Positions 1 to 5,535 are shown, counted from the stretch's first letter. The stretch: DNA of 5,538 nt from an uncultured Finegoldia sp. (GCF_900766215.1 NZ_CAAFUQ010000013.1:1-5538), one strand, 5' to 3'. A program made the numbers and translations. The notes: a model not told the origin generated them from the sequence alone.

Positions 1-30
1 GTTGTAAATCCAAATTCTACAAATAGATAA
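1..30 (+). CDS. possible 3' end of an upstream gene (partial)
   Basis: Frame 1 is open from the window edge and reads VVNPNSTNR before TAA at 28-30, eight to nine bases ahead of the terminator hairpin. That is the expected place for a gene end. Frame 3 is also open, to TAG at 24-26, so the frame is not certain. Nothing can be said about function. The main support is the terminator just downstream, which implies a transcribed + strand gene entering from the left. Confidence 0.35.
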   Translation, partial: VVNPNSTNR

Positions 31-37
31 TATAATG

Positions 38-74
38 AAAACACTGTGAGAATTATCTCACGGTGTTTTTTATT
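38..74 (+). terminator. rho-independent terminator of the upstream unit
   Basis: A near-perfect stem pairs 38-51 with 56-69 (14 pairs, one G-T wobble at 45/62) around an ATTA tetraloop. It runs into a T-rich tract at 66-74. The polarity of the T tract fits + strand termination. It separates the upstream gene from the flavoprotein cluster, so the cluster needs its own promoter. Confidence 0.88.
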
Positions 75-98
75 ACATAATTTTAAACAATCTAAATT

Positions 99-127
99 TT
101 CATTTATAGAAAAAATCTATAAATGAA
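99..127. repeat. perfect 12-bp AT-rich inverted repeat
   Basis: TTCATTTATAGA at 99-110 is the exact reverse complement of TCTATAAATGAA at 116-127, with an AAAAA loop between them. No T tract follows on either strand, so it is not a good terminator. It sits in the gene-free 76-324 region, about 200 bases upstream of the first flavoprotein gene. It could be a DNA-level operator or an RNA hairpin. A diverged copy lies at 221-246. Confidence 0.7.
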
Positions 128-220
128 TTAAAGAATAAGAATGTTGATATTTCAACGACAAAACAGAGATAAAAGCAAAGAAATATTCTAATTATTAAAA
201 AATCTAATGAAAACAGTAGG

Positions 221-246
221 ATTTATAGAAATATTCAATAAATGAG
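221..246. repeat. diverged second copy of the upstream palindromic element
   Basis: This 26-base block matches 102-127 at 22 of 26 positions without gaps, including ATTTATAGAA and ATAAATGA. Its own dyad symmetry is weaker than in the first copy. Two similar dyads about 120 bases apart upstream of one gene could be paired regulator sites. In such AT-rich DNA, chance similarity is not excluded. The rest of 128-288 shows only a small hairpin (GTTGA 143-147 with TCAAC 152-156) and no reading frame worth calling. Confidence 0.4.
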
Positions 247-285
247 TATATTTTAACAATATGTGTAGTCTTATTAGAGAATTAG

Positions 286-294
286 TGATATTAT
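286..294 (+). promoter_or_regulatory. candidate extended -10 promoter for the flavoprotein cluster
   Basis: TG-A-TATTAT at 286-294 matches an extended -10 element and lies about 30 bases before the ATG at 325. No convincing -35 hexamer is found at 16-18 bases upstream, so it would rely on the TG extension or on an activator. A weaker alternative is TTGATA at 144-149 with GATAAA at 168-173 (18-base spacer). A promoter is expected in this region because a terminator lies upstream. Confidence 0.4.
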
Positions 295-324
295 ATTATT
301 GAACATAAACTTTAGGAGGGTTTT

Positions 325-1452
325 ATGAATTTTTACGAAGAATCAAGAAAATTTGCATTGGAACACATTGAACCATATGCAAAAAGTTCAGACGAAGAAG
401 GCAGATTTCCTGTAGAATCATTTGAAGAAATGGGAAAAGCTGGATACTTCAAATTACTTATCCCAGAAGAAATGGGTGGTTTAGGAAAAACTGCTGTTGA
501 ACATCAACAAGCTGTTTTAGCATTTGCTGAAAGCAACCCAACTGCTGGTCTTTGCTACATGATGCACAACGTAGCTTTAATGACAGTTCTTACTCATGGT
601 AATGAAGAATTAAAGAAAAAAATTGTTAAAGACATCGTTGAAAACAACAAATTCATGGCATTAGCATATTCTGAATTTGGAACTGGTACTCACTTCTATA
701 TTCCAGAAATCAAAGTTACTAAAGATGGTGGCAAATTCGTATTCAACGGAACTAAATCAATGGTAACAAGTGCAACTCATGCAAGCTACTACTTAATCTT
801 GACTCCATCAACTGAAAAAGAAGGAGACATCAACAACTGGTTAGTTCCATTAGAATCAGAAGGATTAGAATTCAAGATGAGTCATTGGAAAGGTATTGGT
901 ATGAAAGGTAATGTTTCATGTCCAATGGCTATGAATGATGTTAAATTAGACGAAGTTAACAGAATCGGTGAAGAAGGTTCAGGTGTTGACCAAGTATTTA
1001 ACGTAGTTGCTCCATACTTCATTTTAGGTTTAGCTAGTGTTTACACTGGATTGAACTTAAGATTATCAAGAGTTACTAATGATTACGCATTAAAGAGAAA
1101 ATACCCTTCAGGACAATGCTTAGCTAACATTGAAACAGTACAAGTTCACTTAGCTAAGATTTATGCTAATGGTATGAGTGCCAAAGCTCTTACAGAATTA
1201 GCAGCTAGATCTTTAGTTGCTGGCGAAGAAGACGCAGTTTGCAAGATTATCGCAGCAAGAGTGGCAGCCATCGAAAATGCAATTGAATCTTCAACACTTG
1301 CAATGAGAGTAGGTGGAGGTAAGACTTACAACTGTGCATCTGAAATCCAAAGATTAATGAGAGATGCTTACGCTGGACAAATCATGGCTCCATCACTAGA
1401 CGTTCTTAACGTTTGGTTAGGAAAAGCTATCACAGGTCAACCACTTTTATAG
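325..1452 (+). CDS. acyl-CoA dehydrogenase-fold flavoprotein, paralog 1
   Basis: This 375-residue protein has the length and three-part layout of the acyl-CoA dehydrogenase family, which are soluble FAD enzymes. The N-terminal helical domain contains LLIPEEMGGLG (44-54). The FAD/substrate loop SEFGTGTHF (116-124) replaces the common TEPGAGSD. The beta domain has NGTKSMVTSA (141-150) and GMKGNVSCP (192-200). The C-terminal helical domain has MRVGGG (327-332) and LMRDAYAGQIMAPS (344-357). Aligned by eye to medium-chain acyl-CoA dehydrogenase (LMRDAKIYQIYEGT), the catalytic Glu falls on Ala355. The alternative base position used by isovaleryl-CoA dehydrogenase lies in VVAPYFILG (227-235), which has no acid. 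The fold is therefore secure, but ordinary alpha,beta-dehydrogenation is doubtful. The ATG has AGGAGG at 314-319 with a 5-base spacer. Codons are unusually rich in C-ending forms (AAC, TTC, TAC), suggesting high expression. It is probably first in the operon. Confidence 0.93.
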   Translation: MNFYEESRKFALEHIEPYAKSSDEEGRFPVESFEEMGKAGYFKLLIPEEMGGLGKTAVEHQQAVLAFAESNPTAGLCYMMHNVALMTVLTHGNEELKKKIVKDIVENNKFMALAYSEFGTGTHFYIPEIKVTKDGGKFVFNGTKSMVTSATHASYYLILTPSTEKEGDINNWLVPLESEGLEFKMSHWKGIGMKGNVSCPMAMNDVKLDEVNRIGEEGSGVDQVFNVVAPYFILGLASVYTGLNLRLSRVTNDYALKRKYPSGQCLANIETVQVHLAKIYANGMSAKALTELAARSLVAGEEDAVCKIIAARVAAIENAIESSTLAMRVGGGKTYNCASEIQRLMRDAYAGQIMAPSLDVLNVWLGKAITGQPLL

Positions 1453-1456
1453 GAGG
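1451..1456 (+). promoter_or_regulatory. ribosome binding site fixing the start of flavoprotein 2
   Basis: AGGAGG begins inside the TAG stop of the preceding gene (1450-1452) and lies four bases before the ATG at 1461. It decides between that ATG and an in-frame ATG at 1413. The 1413 start would add 16 residues that have no counterpart in paralog 1, and it lies inside the upstream coding sequence. From 1461 the two proteins align from their first residues (MNFYEESRKF and MGIYEQAKEF). Confidence 0.88.
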
Positions 1457-1460
1457 CTTA

Positions 1461-2582
1461 ATGGGAATTTACGAACAAGCAAAAGAATTTGCAAAAAAAT
1501 ATTTAGAAGAAGAAGGAAAAAAATCTGACAAGGATTGCACTTTCCCAAAAGAAGCATTTGAAAAAATGGGAGAAGAAGGATTTTTAAAACTTTTGATTCC
1601 TGAAGAAATGGGCGGACTTGGCAAAGGAGCAAAAGAACATCAAGAAGTTACAATGGCATTCGCTGAATACAATCCATCTGCAGCATTATGCTATATGATG
1701 CATAATGTTGGAATCAGTGGAGTGTTGGATTATGGTCAAAAAACTTTAATTGATAAAATAGTAAAAGATGTCGTTGAAAATAATAAATTTATGGCGTTGG
1801 CTGATTCAGAATTTGGTAGTGGAACACATTTTGGTAATCCAGAAATGACCTGTACTAAAAATGGAAATGACTATGTGTTCAAGGGTACTAAATCAATGGT
1901 AACAAGTGCAACTTATGCAAGTTATTATCAATATAATAGTAAATCAGCTGAATTTGAAGGTAAAACGACATATTGGGTTGTTCCATTGGAATCTGAAGGT
2001 TTGAGTTTCAATATGGAATATTGGGATGGAGTTGGAATGAGAGGAAATGTTTCTTGTCCAATGAAATTTGACAATGTTAAGTTGACATCTGATTACAGAT
2101 TAGGAGAAGAAGGCGGAGCAGATGAAGTCGCAAGTGTTGTAACAAAGATGTTTTTACTTGGACTTGCTAGTGTATATGCTGGTTTAAATATTAGAATATC
2201 AAACATTACTAATAAATACGCTACAAGTAGAAAATATCCAAATGGCAAATGCTTAGCAGATATTGAAATTGTTCAAATGTATTTGTCTAAGATATATTCA
2301 ATGGCACAAAGCGCAAGAACACTATCAGAAGATGCAGCAGAAGCTATAGTTAATGATAGCGAAGATATGCTTAAAAAAATTATTGCAGCAAGAGTGACTT
2401 CAATTGAAAATTCAATGAACTCAGCTACACTTGCAATGAGAATTGGCGGCGGAATCACTTATAATAAGAAGACTGAAATAGAAAAGTTGATGAGAGATGC
2501 TTACGCTGGACAAATTATGGCGCCATCATTGGATGTTCTCCATGTAATGTTAGGTGGTATTTTAGCGACAGAAAACAAGTAA
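1461..2582 (+). CDS. acyl-CoA dehydrogenase-fold flavoprotein, paralog 2
   Basis: This 373-residue protein is colinear with the preceding one, and a little over half the residues are identical by eye. It has LLIPEEMGGLG (44-54), SEFGSGTHF (116-124), KSMVTSATYASYY (144-156), GMRGNVSCP (192-200), MRIGGG (326-331) and LMRDAYAGQIMAPS (343-356). The residue at the medium-chain catalytic Glu position is Ala354. The helix used by isovaleryl-type enzymes reads VVTKMFLLG and has no acid. The shared loss argues for a common ancestral chemistry, not random decay. Only eight bases separate it from paralog 1, so the two may be co-translated and could form a heteromer, which is inference from the usual tetrameric state of the family. 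Codons are more T-ending than in paralog 1, for example in the shared stretch ENNKFMA. Electron transfer flavoprotein genes are not in the window. Confidence 0.92.
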   Translation: MGIYEQAKEFAKKYLEEEGKKSDKDCTFPKEAFEKMGEEGFLKLLIPEEMGGLGKGAKEHQEVTMAFAEYNPSAALCYMMHNVGISGVLDYGQKTLIDKIVKDVVENNKFMALADSEFGSGTHFGNPEMTCTKNGNDYVFKGTKSMVTSATYASYYQYNSKSAEFEGKTTYWVVPLESEGLSFNMEYWDGVGMRGNVSCPMKFDNVKLTSDYRLGEEGGADEVASVVTKMFLLGLASVYAGLNIRISNITNKYATSRKYPNGKCLADIEIVQMYLSKIYSMAQSARTLSEDAAEAIVNDSEDMLKKIIAARVTSIENSMNSATLAMRIGGGITYNKKTEIEKLMRDAYAGQIMAPSLDVLHVMLGGILATENK

Positions 2583-2603
2583 ATAGGACACAAATATCAA
2601 TAA

Positions 2604-2834
2604 AAAGGTAGAAATGATGAAGATGCCTTACAAAAAATCATAGCTTCCAGAGTTATTGCAATTGAACATGCGATGGAATCCTCAACTCTTGCAATGAGAG
2701 TGGGTGGAGGAATTAGTTACAATAGAAAGACTGAAATAGAAAAGTTGATGAGAGATGCTTACGCTGGACAAATCATGGCACCATTTTTAGATGTGTTGCA
2801 TGTTATGTTAGGACAATCTTTATCAAGTAAATAA
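2604..2834 (+). pseudogene. C-terminal remnant of a third acyl-CoA dehydrogenase paralog
   Basis: Frame 3 is open from just after TAA at 2601-2603 to TAA at 2832-2834. It encodes about 76 residues matching the C-terminus of paralog 2: NDEDALQKIIASRV, then STLAMRVGGGISYNRKTEIE, then LMRDAYAGQIMAPFLDVLHV. The FAD/substrate loop, the beta domain and everything N-terminal of them are missing, and there is no start codon or ribosome binding site at the 5' edge. Recognisable homology begins near 2609, so a large internal deletion probably joined the intergenic spacer to the gene's 3' end. A 47-base stretch (2727-2773) is identical to 2469-2515 in paralog 2. The open frame and conserved residues suggest recent decay or ongoing sequence exchange with the intact copies. 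No stable protein is expected. Confidence 0.88.
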
Positions 2835-2849
2835 AATAGGAGGAATTAA

Positions 2850-3677
2850 ATGAAAAAATTAAAAATAGGTGCAGTTATTTACGCTCCAAGAGTTACAGTA
2901 ATATGGGAAATGATTGAAGAATTTTTCAAGGAAAATGGAGCAGAAATCGAAGGAGTATTCTTCAAAGACTACAAACTACAAGTAGATGCTTTAATGAATG
3001 GAGAAATTGATGGAGCATGGAATTCCCCATTAGCACATTTAGACGCTCACTTGAGATCTGACGGAAAAGATAAGATCGGATGTATGAGAGATACTGATAG
3101 AGATAAGAAGACTTATCTAGTAGTTAAAAAGGGAAATTTTGAAAAAGTTTCTGATTTAAAAGGAAAAACAATAGGATTTGGGGCTATTGATTCTCCACAA
3201 GCAAGACTTATTCCTATAAACTATTTACATCAAAATGGTTTAGAATATGGTAAAGATTACACTGAAAAAAGATTTGATATCGGTGTTGGCTTACATGGAG
3301 ACCACGTTGGTGGAGAAAAAGACAGCATGATTGCTATGGTTAATGGAGAAGTTGATGCATCATTCTGCTTAAGTACAAATTATGATGCTTGGATTAGTGA
3401 TGGTACACTAGACAAAAATGAAGTTGAAGTTTTAGATAAAACTGATAACTTCGACCATTGTATATTTACATTCAATCCTGAAGTTTCTGATGAAGATATC
3501 AAAGCATTTGATGACATTATGTTCAAGATGGATTACAACAACGAAAAAGAAAAAGAAATCATGGATCTTGAAGGATTAAAACAATGGATTCCTGGTAGAA
3601 GAGAAGGTTTCAAACAAATTACTGAAGCTAATGAATATTTAGGAAATTTCTTAAAGGAATTCAATAGTGAACAATAA
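2850..3677 (+). CDS. PhnD-like substrate-binding-protein-fold protein, apparently cytoplasmic
   Basis: This 275-residue protein resembles the phosphate/phosphonate (PhnD-type) periplasmic binding protein superfamily. Shared features are an N-terminal strand KIGAVIYAP (5-13), GEIDGAWNSPLAHL (51-64), the domain-crossing segment DLKGKTIGFGAIDSP (102-116), and an NGEVDASF segment (165-172). Between them lies a histidine-containing loop HGDHVGGEKD (149-158). There is no hydrophobic signal peptide and no lipobox: the protein starts MKKLKIGAVIYA and goes straight into the fold. No permease or ATPase gene is adjacent. It may therefore be a cytoplasmic sensor, carrier or enzyme. The same fold serves as an enzyme in MqnA-type chorismate dehydratase and in yeast Thi5. 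The ATG has AGGAGG at 2838-2843 with a 6-base spacer. Its 3' end overlaps the next gene by 11 bases. The fold call is good, the function unknown. Confidence 0.82.
   Translation: MKKLKIGAVIYAPRVTVIWEMIEEFFKENGAEIEGVFFKDYKLQVDALMNGEIDGAWNSPLAHLDAHLRSDGKDKIGCMRDTDRDKKTYLVVKKGNFEKVSDLKGKTIGFGAIDSPQARLIPINYLHQNGLEYGKDYTEKRFDIGVGLHGDHVGGEKDSMIAMVNGEVDASFCLSTNYDAWISDGTLDKNEVEVLDKTDNFDHCIFTFNPEVSDEDIKAFDDIMFKMDYNNEKEKEIMDLEGLKQWIPGRREGFKQITEANEYLGNFLKEFNSEQ
3653..3669 (+). promoter_or_regulatory. ribosome binding site and GTG start of the MetE-core gene
   Basis: AAAGGA at 3653-3658 precedes GTG at 3667-3669 by eight bases. Both lie inside the end of the preceding gene, whose TAA is at 3675-3677. No ATG gives a full-length product. 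The next in-frame ATG falls after the conserved LIGSMPR motif and has no ribosome binding site, so GTG is the credible start. The arrangement suggests translational coupling and a lower independent initiation rate. Confidence 0.75.
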
Positions 3678-4842
3678 ATTATTCAATACCTCTTTGATAG
3701 GATCTATGCCAAGAGGAGACGAAATAATGAAAGCTCGTAGGATGTTAAAGGCTAATATGATTAGCCTTTCTGACTACGAACAATTGGTATATGATAAGAC
3801 TAAAGAAGTTGTAAAATTACAAGAAGATTTGGATATCGATGTAATCACAAGTGGGGAGATAGAAAGAGATAATTACGTATCTTTTATTTCTGAAAAACTA
3901 GGTGGAGTAACTCAAATGAGTATGGCCGAAATGCTAGATTACGTCGATGATAAAAGAGAGTTCGAAAATATTTTGACGACATTGGATGTTCCAGCTACAT
4001 CTATTAAGAACGCTATTTGTACTGGCAAATTGGAATATAAAGGAGACATTGTATCAGAAGAATTAAAACTTTTGAAATCATTGACTGATAAACCTGTTAA
4101 GATTACAATGCCTGGTCCTTACTTGGTTACAAGAAGTATGTGGCTTGCAAATGTTAGTTCCAAATACTACGATAGTAAGGAAGATTTGGGAGAAGATGTA
4201 ATTGATATTTACAGAAAAGAAATCAAAAATCTTCAAGAAATCGGAGTAGATGTAATTCAATTTGATGAACCAGTTCTTACAGAAATTGTGTTCACTGAAG
4301 GTAAACCAAGAACATTCATGTGTGCATCTTTGTCTACTAGAAAAGATCCAACTGAAGAGTTAAAGTTTGCCACACATTTGATAAAAAGCGTGATGGATAG
4401 TGTCGATAGGGACAAATCTATCTGTTCACTTCACGTGTGTCGTGGAAACTGGAGTAAAAACGAAAGTATTTTATTGACAGGACCTTATACTCCGCTTTTA
4501 GATTTATTTGCAGATATCAATGCTGATTTATTGGCGTTAGAATTTTCAACTCCAAGAGCTGGAGAATTGAAAGCATTACTAGCTGATGAAAGAATCAACA
4601 ACAAAGTGATTTTGGGACTTGGAGTGTTAAATCCAAGATTGGATGACAAGGAAGACACAGATGGAATTTACAAAAGAGCCAAAGAAGCCCTTACGTTTAT
4701 CGACAAGGATAAATTGTGGCTAAATCCAGACTGTGGGTTTGCGACATTCTCTAATAGACCTGTAAATGAATACGACCACATTAGAGAAAAACTACAATCA
4801 ATGATTGATGCTAGAGATAAATTGAGGAAAGAATATGAATGA
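3667..4842 (+). CDS. core-MetE family zinc methyltransferase (methionine synthase II-like)
   Basis: This 391-residue protein corresponds to the C-terminal catalytic barrel of cobalamin-independent methionine synthase. It lacks the N-terminal half present in the roughly 750-residue MetE. Visible MetE-family elements are LIGSMPR (10-16), TSGEIERDNYVSF (61-73, matching the homocysteine-binding GE.ERND region) and IQFDEPVL (197-204). All four zinc ligands are present: His256 and Cys258 in LHVCRG, Glu292 in ALEFS, and Cys356 in NPDCG. Thiol activation by zinc is therefore expected. The methyl donor is uncertain. Short core-MetE proteins elsewhere are thought to take methyl groups from corrinoid proteins instead of polyglutamyl folate, and the related epoxyalkane:coenzyme M transferase alkylates a different thiol. 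It overlaps both neighbours (11 and 8 bases), so it belongs to the same operon. A true homocysteine methyltransferase role is plausible but unproven. Confidence 0.88.
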   Translation: MNNKLFNTSLIGSMPRGDEIMKARRMLKANMISLSDYEQLVYDKTKEVVKLQEDLDIDVITSGEIERDNYVSFISEKLGGVTQMSMAEMLDYVDDKREFENILTTLDVPATSIKNAICTGKLEYKGDIVSEELKLLKSLTDKPVKITMPGPYLVTRSMWLANVSSKYYDSKEDLGEDVIDIYRKEIKNLQEIGVDVIQFDEPVLTEIVFTEGKPRTFMCASLSTRKDPTEELKFATHLIKSVMDSVDRDKSICSLHVCRGNWSKNESILLTGPYTPLLDLFADINADLLALEFSTPRAGELKALLADERINNKVILGLGVLNPRLDDKEDTDGIYKRAKEALTFIDKDKLWLNPDCGFATFSNRPVNEYDHIREKLQSMIDARDKLRKEYE

Positions 4843-5287
4843 TGATATAAATTCATTCCAAAAAAGTTTCAGAGCTATTGTATCCGATGATTTGGTCAAA
4901 GTTTACAATGAAAAATCCTGTATTCCCGTAGATTCATCTATTTCTTTTGATTCAGAAAAAGAAGAATTCACATCAATTGATTTCTTCGTAAGCTCCATCG
5001 TTTCAGAGCTGATTTTGACTATGATGAGAGTTGCGAAGAAAAGAAACACTATATTGCAAGATATCGAAGCTAAGGTGAACTTAGATATAGACAATCCGAT
5101 GTATCTGTTAAATGTTATAGGTTTTGAAGATAAGAGTATTATTAATAAAATCAATATTGACATTTATTTCTTCTCATTTTATGAAGGAGAAGAACTACAA
5201 GAGTTTTTGGATGAAGTTTTGGATAGAACTTTGATTTACAATTCTATAAAAGATTTGGTAAATGTTAATTTTAAAACTGTTTTATAA
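4835..5287 (+). CDS. OsmC-like small protein lacking the redox cysteines
   Basis: This 150-residue protein has the secondary-structure pattern of OsmC/Ohr proteins. A central helix SIDFFVSSIVSELILTMMRVAKKR (47-70) matches the helix carrying the peroxidatic cysteine. A strand pair around 75-114 follows, then a helix with LDEVLDRTLIYNSI (125-138) that matches the second-cysteine helix, and a final strand. By alignment, the first catalytic Cys is replaced by Glu58 and the second by Thr132. The only cysteine is Cys29 near the N-terminus. Peroxide reduction by the usual mechanism is therefore unlikely, and a binding or non-peroxidase role fits better. The ATG at 4835 has GAGG at 4824-4827 and overlaps the upstream stop by eight bases, indicating translational coupling to the MetE-core gene. 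The family call rests on pattern matching by eye. If it is wrong, this is a conserved-operon hypothetical protein. Confidence 0.72.
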   Translation: MNDDINSFQKSFRAIVSDDLVKVYNEKSCIPVDSSISFDSEKEEFTSIDFFVSSIVSELILTMMRVAKKRNTILQDIEAKVNLDIDNPMYLLNVIGFEDKSIINKINIDIYFFSFYEGEELQEFLDEVLDRTLIYNSIKDLVNVNFKTVL

Positions 5288-5288
5288 C

Positions 5289-5316
5289 TTGTAAATTATT
5301 TTATTTGTGATATAAT
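5289..5316 (+). promoter_or_regulatory. strong promoter for the T-box-like leader
   Basis: TTGTAA (5289-5294) and a perfect TATAAT (5311-5316) are separated by 16 bases. TGA immediately before the -10 gives an extended element. Transcription should begin near 5322-5324, shortly before the first paired segment of the leader. It starts two bases after the OsmC-like stop codon and defines a new + strand transcription unit running out of the window. Confidence 0.8.
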
Positions 5317-5340
5317 ATTAGAAAATATTTAAAAATATTA

Positions 5341-5526
5341 AATTCAATAGATAAGATAGTAGTATAAATGAAACTTCAAGAGAGGAAATGGTTGGTGCGA
5401 ATTTCTAAGGGAAGTTTATATGAATGGGGTTATCTGAATTTTGAATGAAATATAGTAGTTGACGAATTGTCAATTCAAATGCAACACCTATGGTAAGAAA
5501 CCAAAAAGTTCTTCTTTAGGTGTTTT
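5341..5526 (+). ncRNA. T-box-type riboswitch leader (tRNA-sensing), divergent 3' part
   Basis: Stem I is well supported. The base pairs AATTC (5341-5345) with GAATT (5436-5440) and AGATAA (5349-5354) with TTATCT (5430-5435). An AGTA motif (5358-5361) faces GAA (5422-5424), as in the specifier loop. TATAAA (5363-5368) can pair with TTTATA (5415-5420). The distal part has the family hallmark AGAGAGG (5379-5385), a stem GGAAAT/ATTTCT and the apical GGTTGGTGCGA (5390-5400). The base-paired codon is probably GGG (5426-5428), or TGG one base earlier. A small hairpin TTGAC/GTCAA (5459-5473) may be stem III. The canonical TGGNACCGCG T-box is not found. A TGGT (5491-5494) sits in an internal loop of the last hairpin instead. 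The regulated gene lies beyond the window and is presumably an aminoacyl-tRNA synthetase, amino-acid biosynthesis or transport gene. Confidence 0.72.
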
Positions 5527-5535
5527 ATATTTTAT
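5483..5535 (+). terminator. intrinsic terminator-like hairpin at the end of the leader
   Basis: AACACCTA (5483-5490) pairs with TAGGTGTT (5517-5524). An inner stem AAGAA..C pairs with GTTCTT across an A-rich loop. A T-rich tract (5523-5535) follows. In a T-box leader this would be the attenuator. Because TGGT lies in the internal loop directly after the outer stem, the same hairpin also resembles an antiterminator, so its regulatory state is ambiguous. It could also end readthrough from the upstream operon, which has no clear terminator of its own. Confidence 0.65.

Noticed and set aside
242..259. Rex-type redox operator near TTAACAA
   Set aside because: TTAACAA at 253-259 resembles one half-site, but the opposite half (242-248) matches TTGTTAA at only three of seven positions.
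76..324. SAM (S-box) riboswitch upstream of a MetE-containing operon
   Set aside because: None of the conserved S-box core segments is visible, and the region is AT-rich with only simple dyads. No terminator precedes the first ATG.
1413..1460. N-terminal extension of flavoprotein 2 from an upstream in-frame ATG
   Set aside because: It overlaps the coding end of paralog 1, has no ribosome binding site, and adds 16 residues without a counterpart in the paralog. AGGAGG at 1451-1456 points to the ATG at 1461.
4903..5163. 86-codon minus-strand open frame opposite the OsmC-like gene
   Set aside because: It is antisense to a gene with a good ribosome binding site and overlap context. It has no ribosome binding site of its own and its hydrophobic composition is what antisense AT-rich coding DNA produces. 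The other minus-strand frames (1447-1632, 2273-2458, 4078-4260, 4668-4856) fail in the same way.
5368..5448. 26-codon open frame starting MKLQERKW
   Set aside because: It lies wholly inside T-box stem I, its bases are explained by RNA pairing and family motifs, and no ribosome binding site precedes the ATG.
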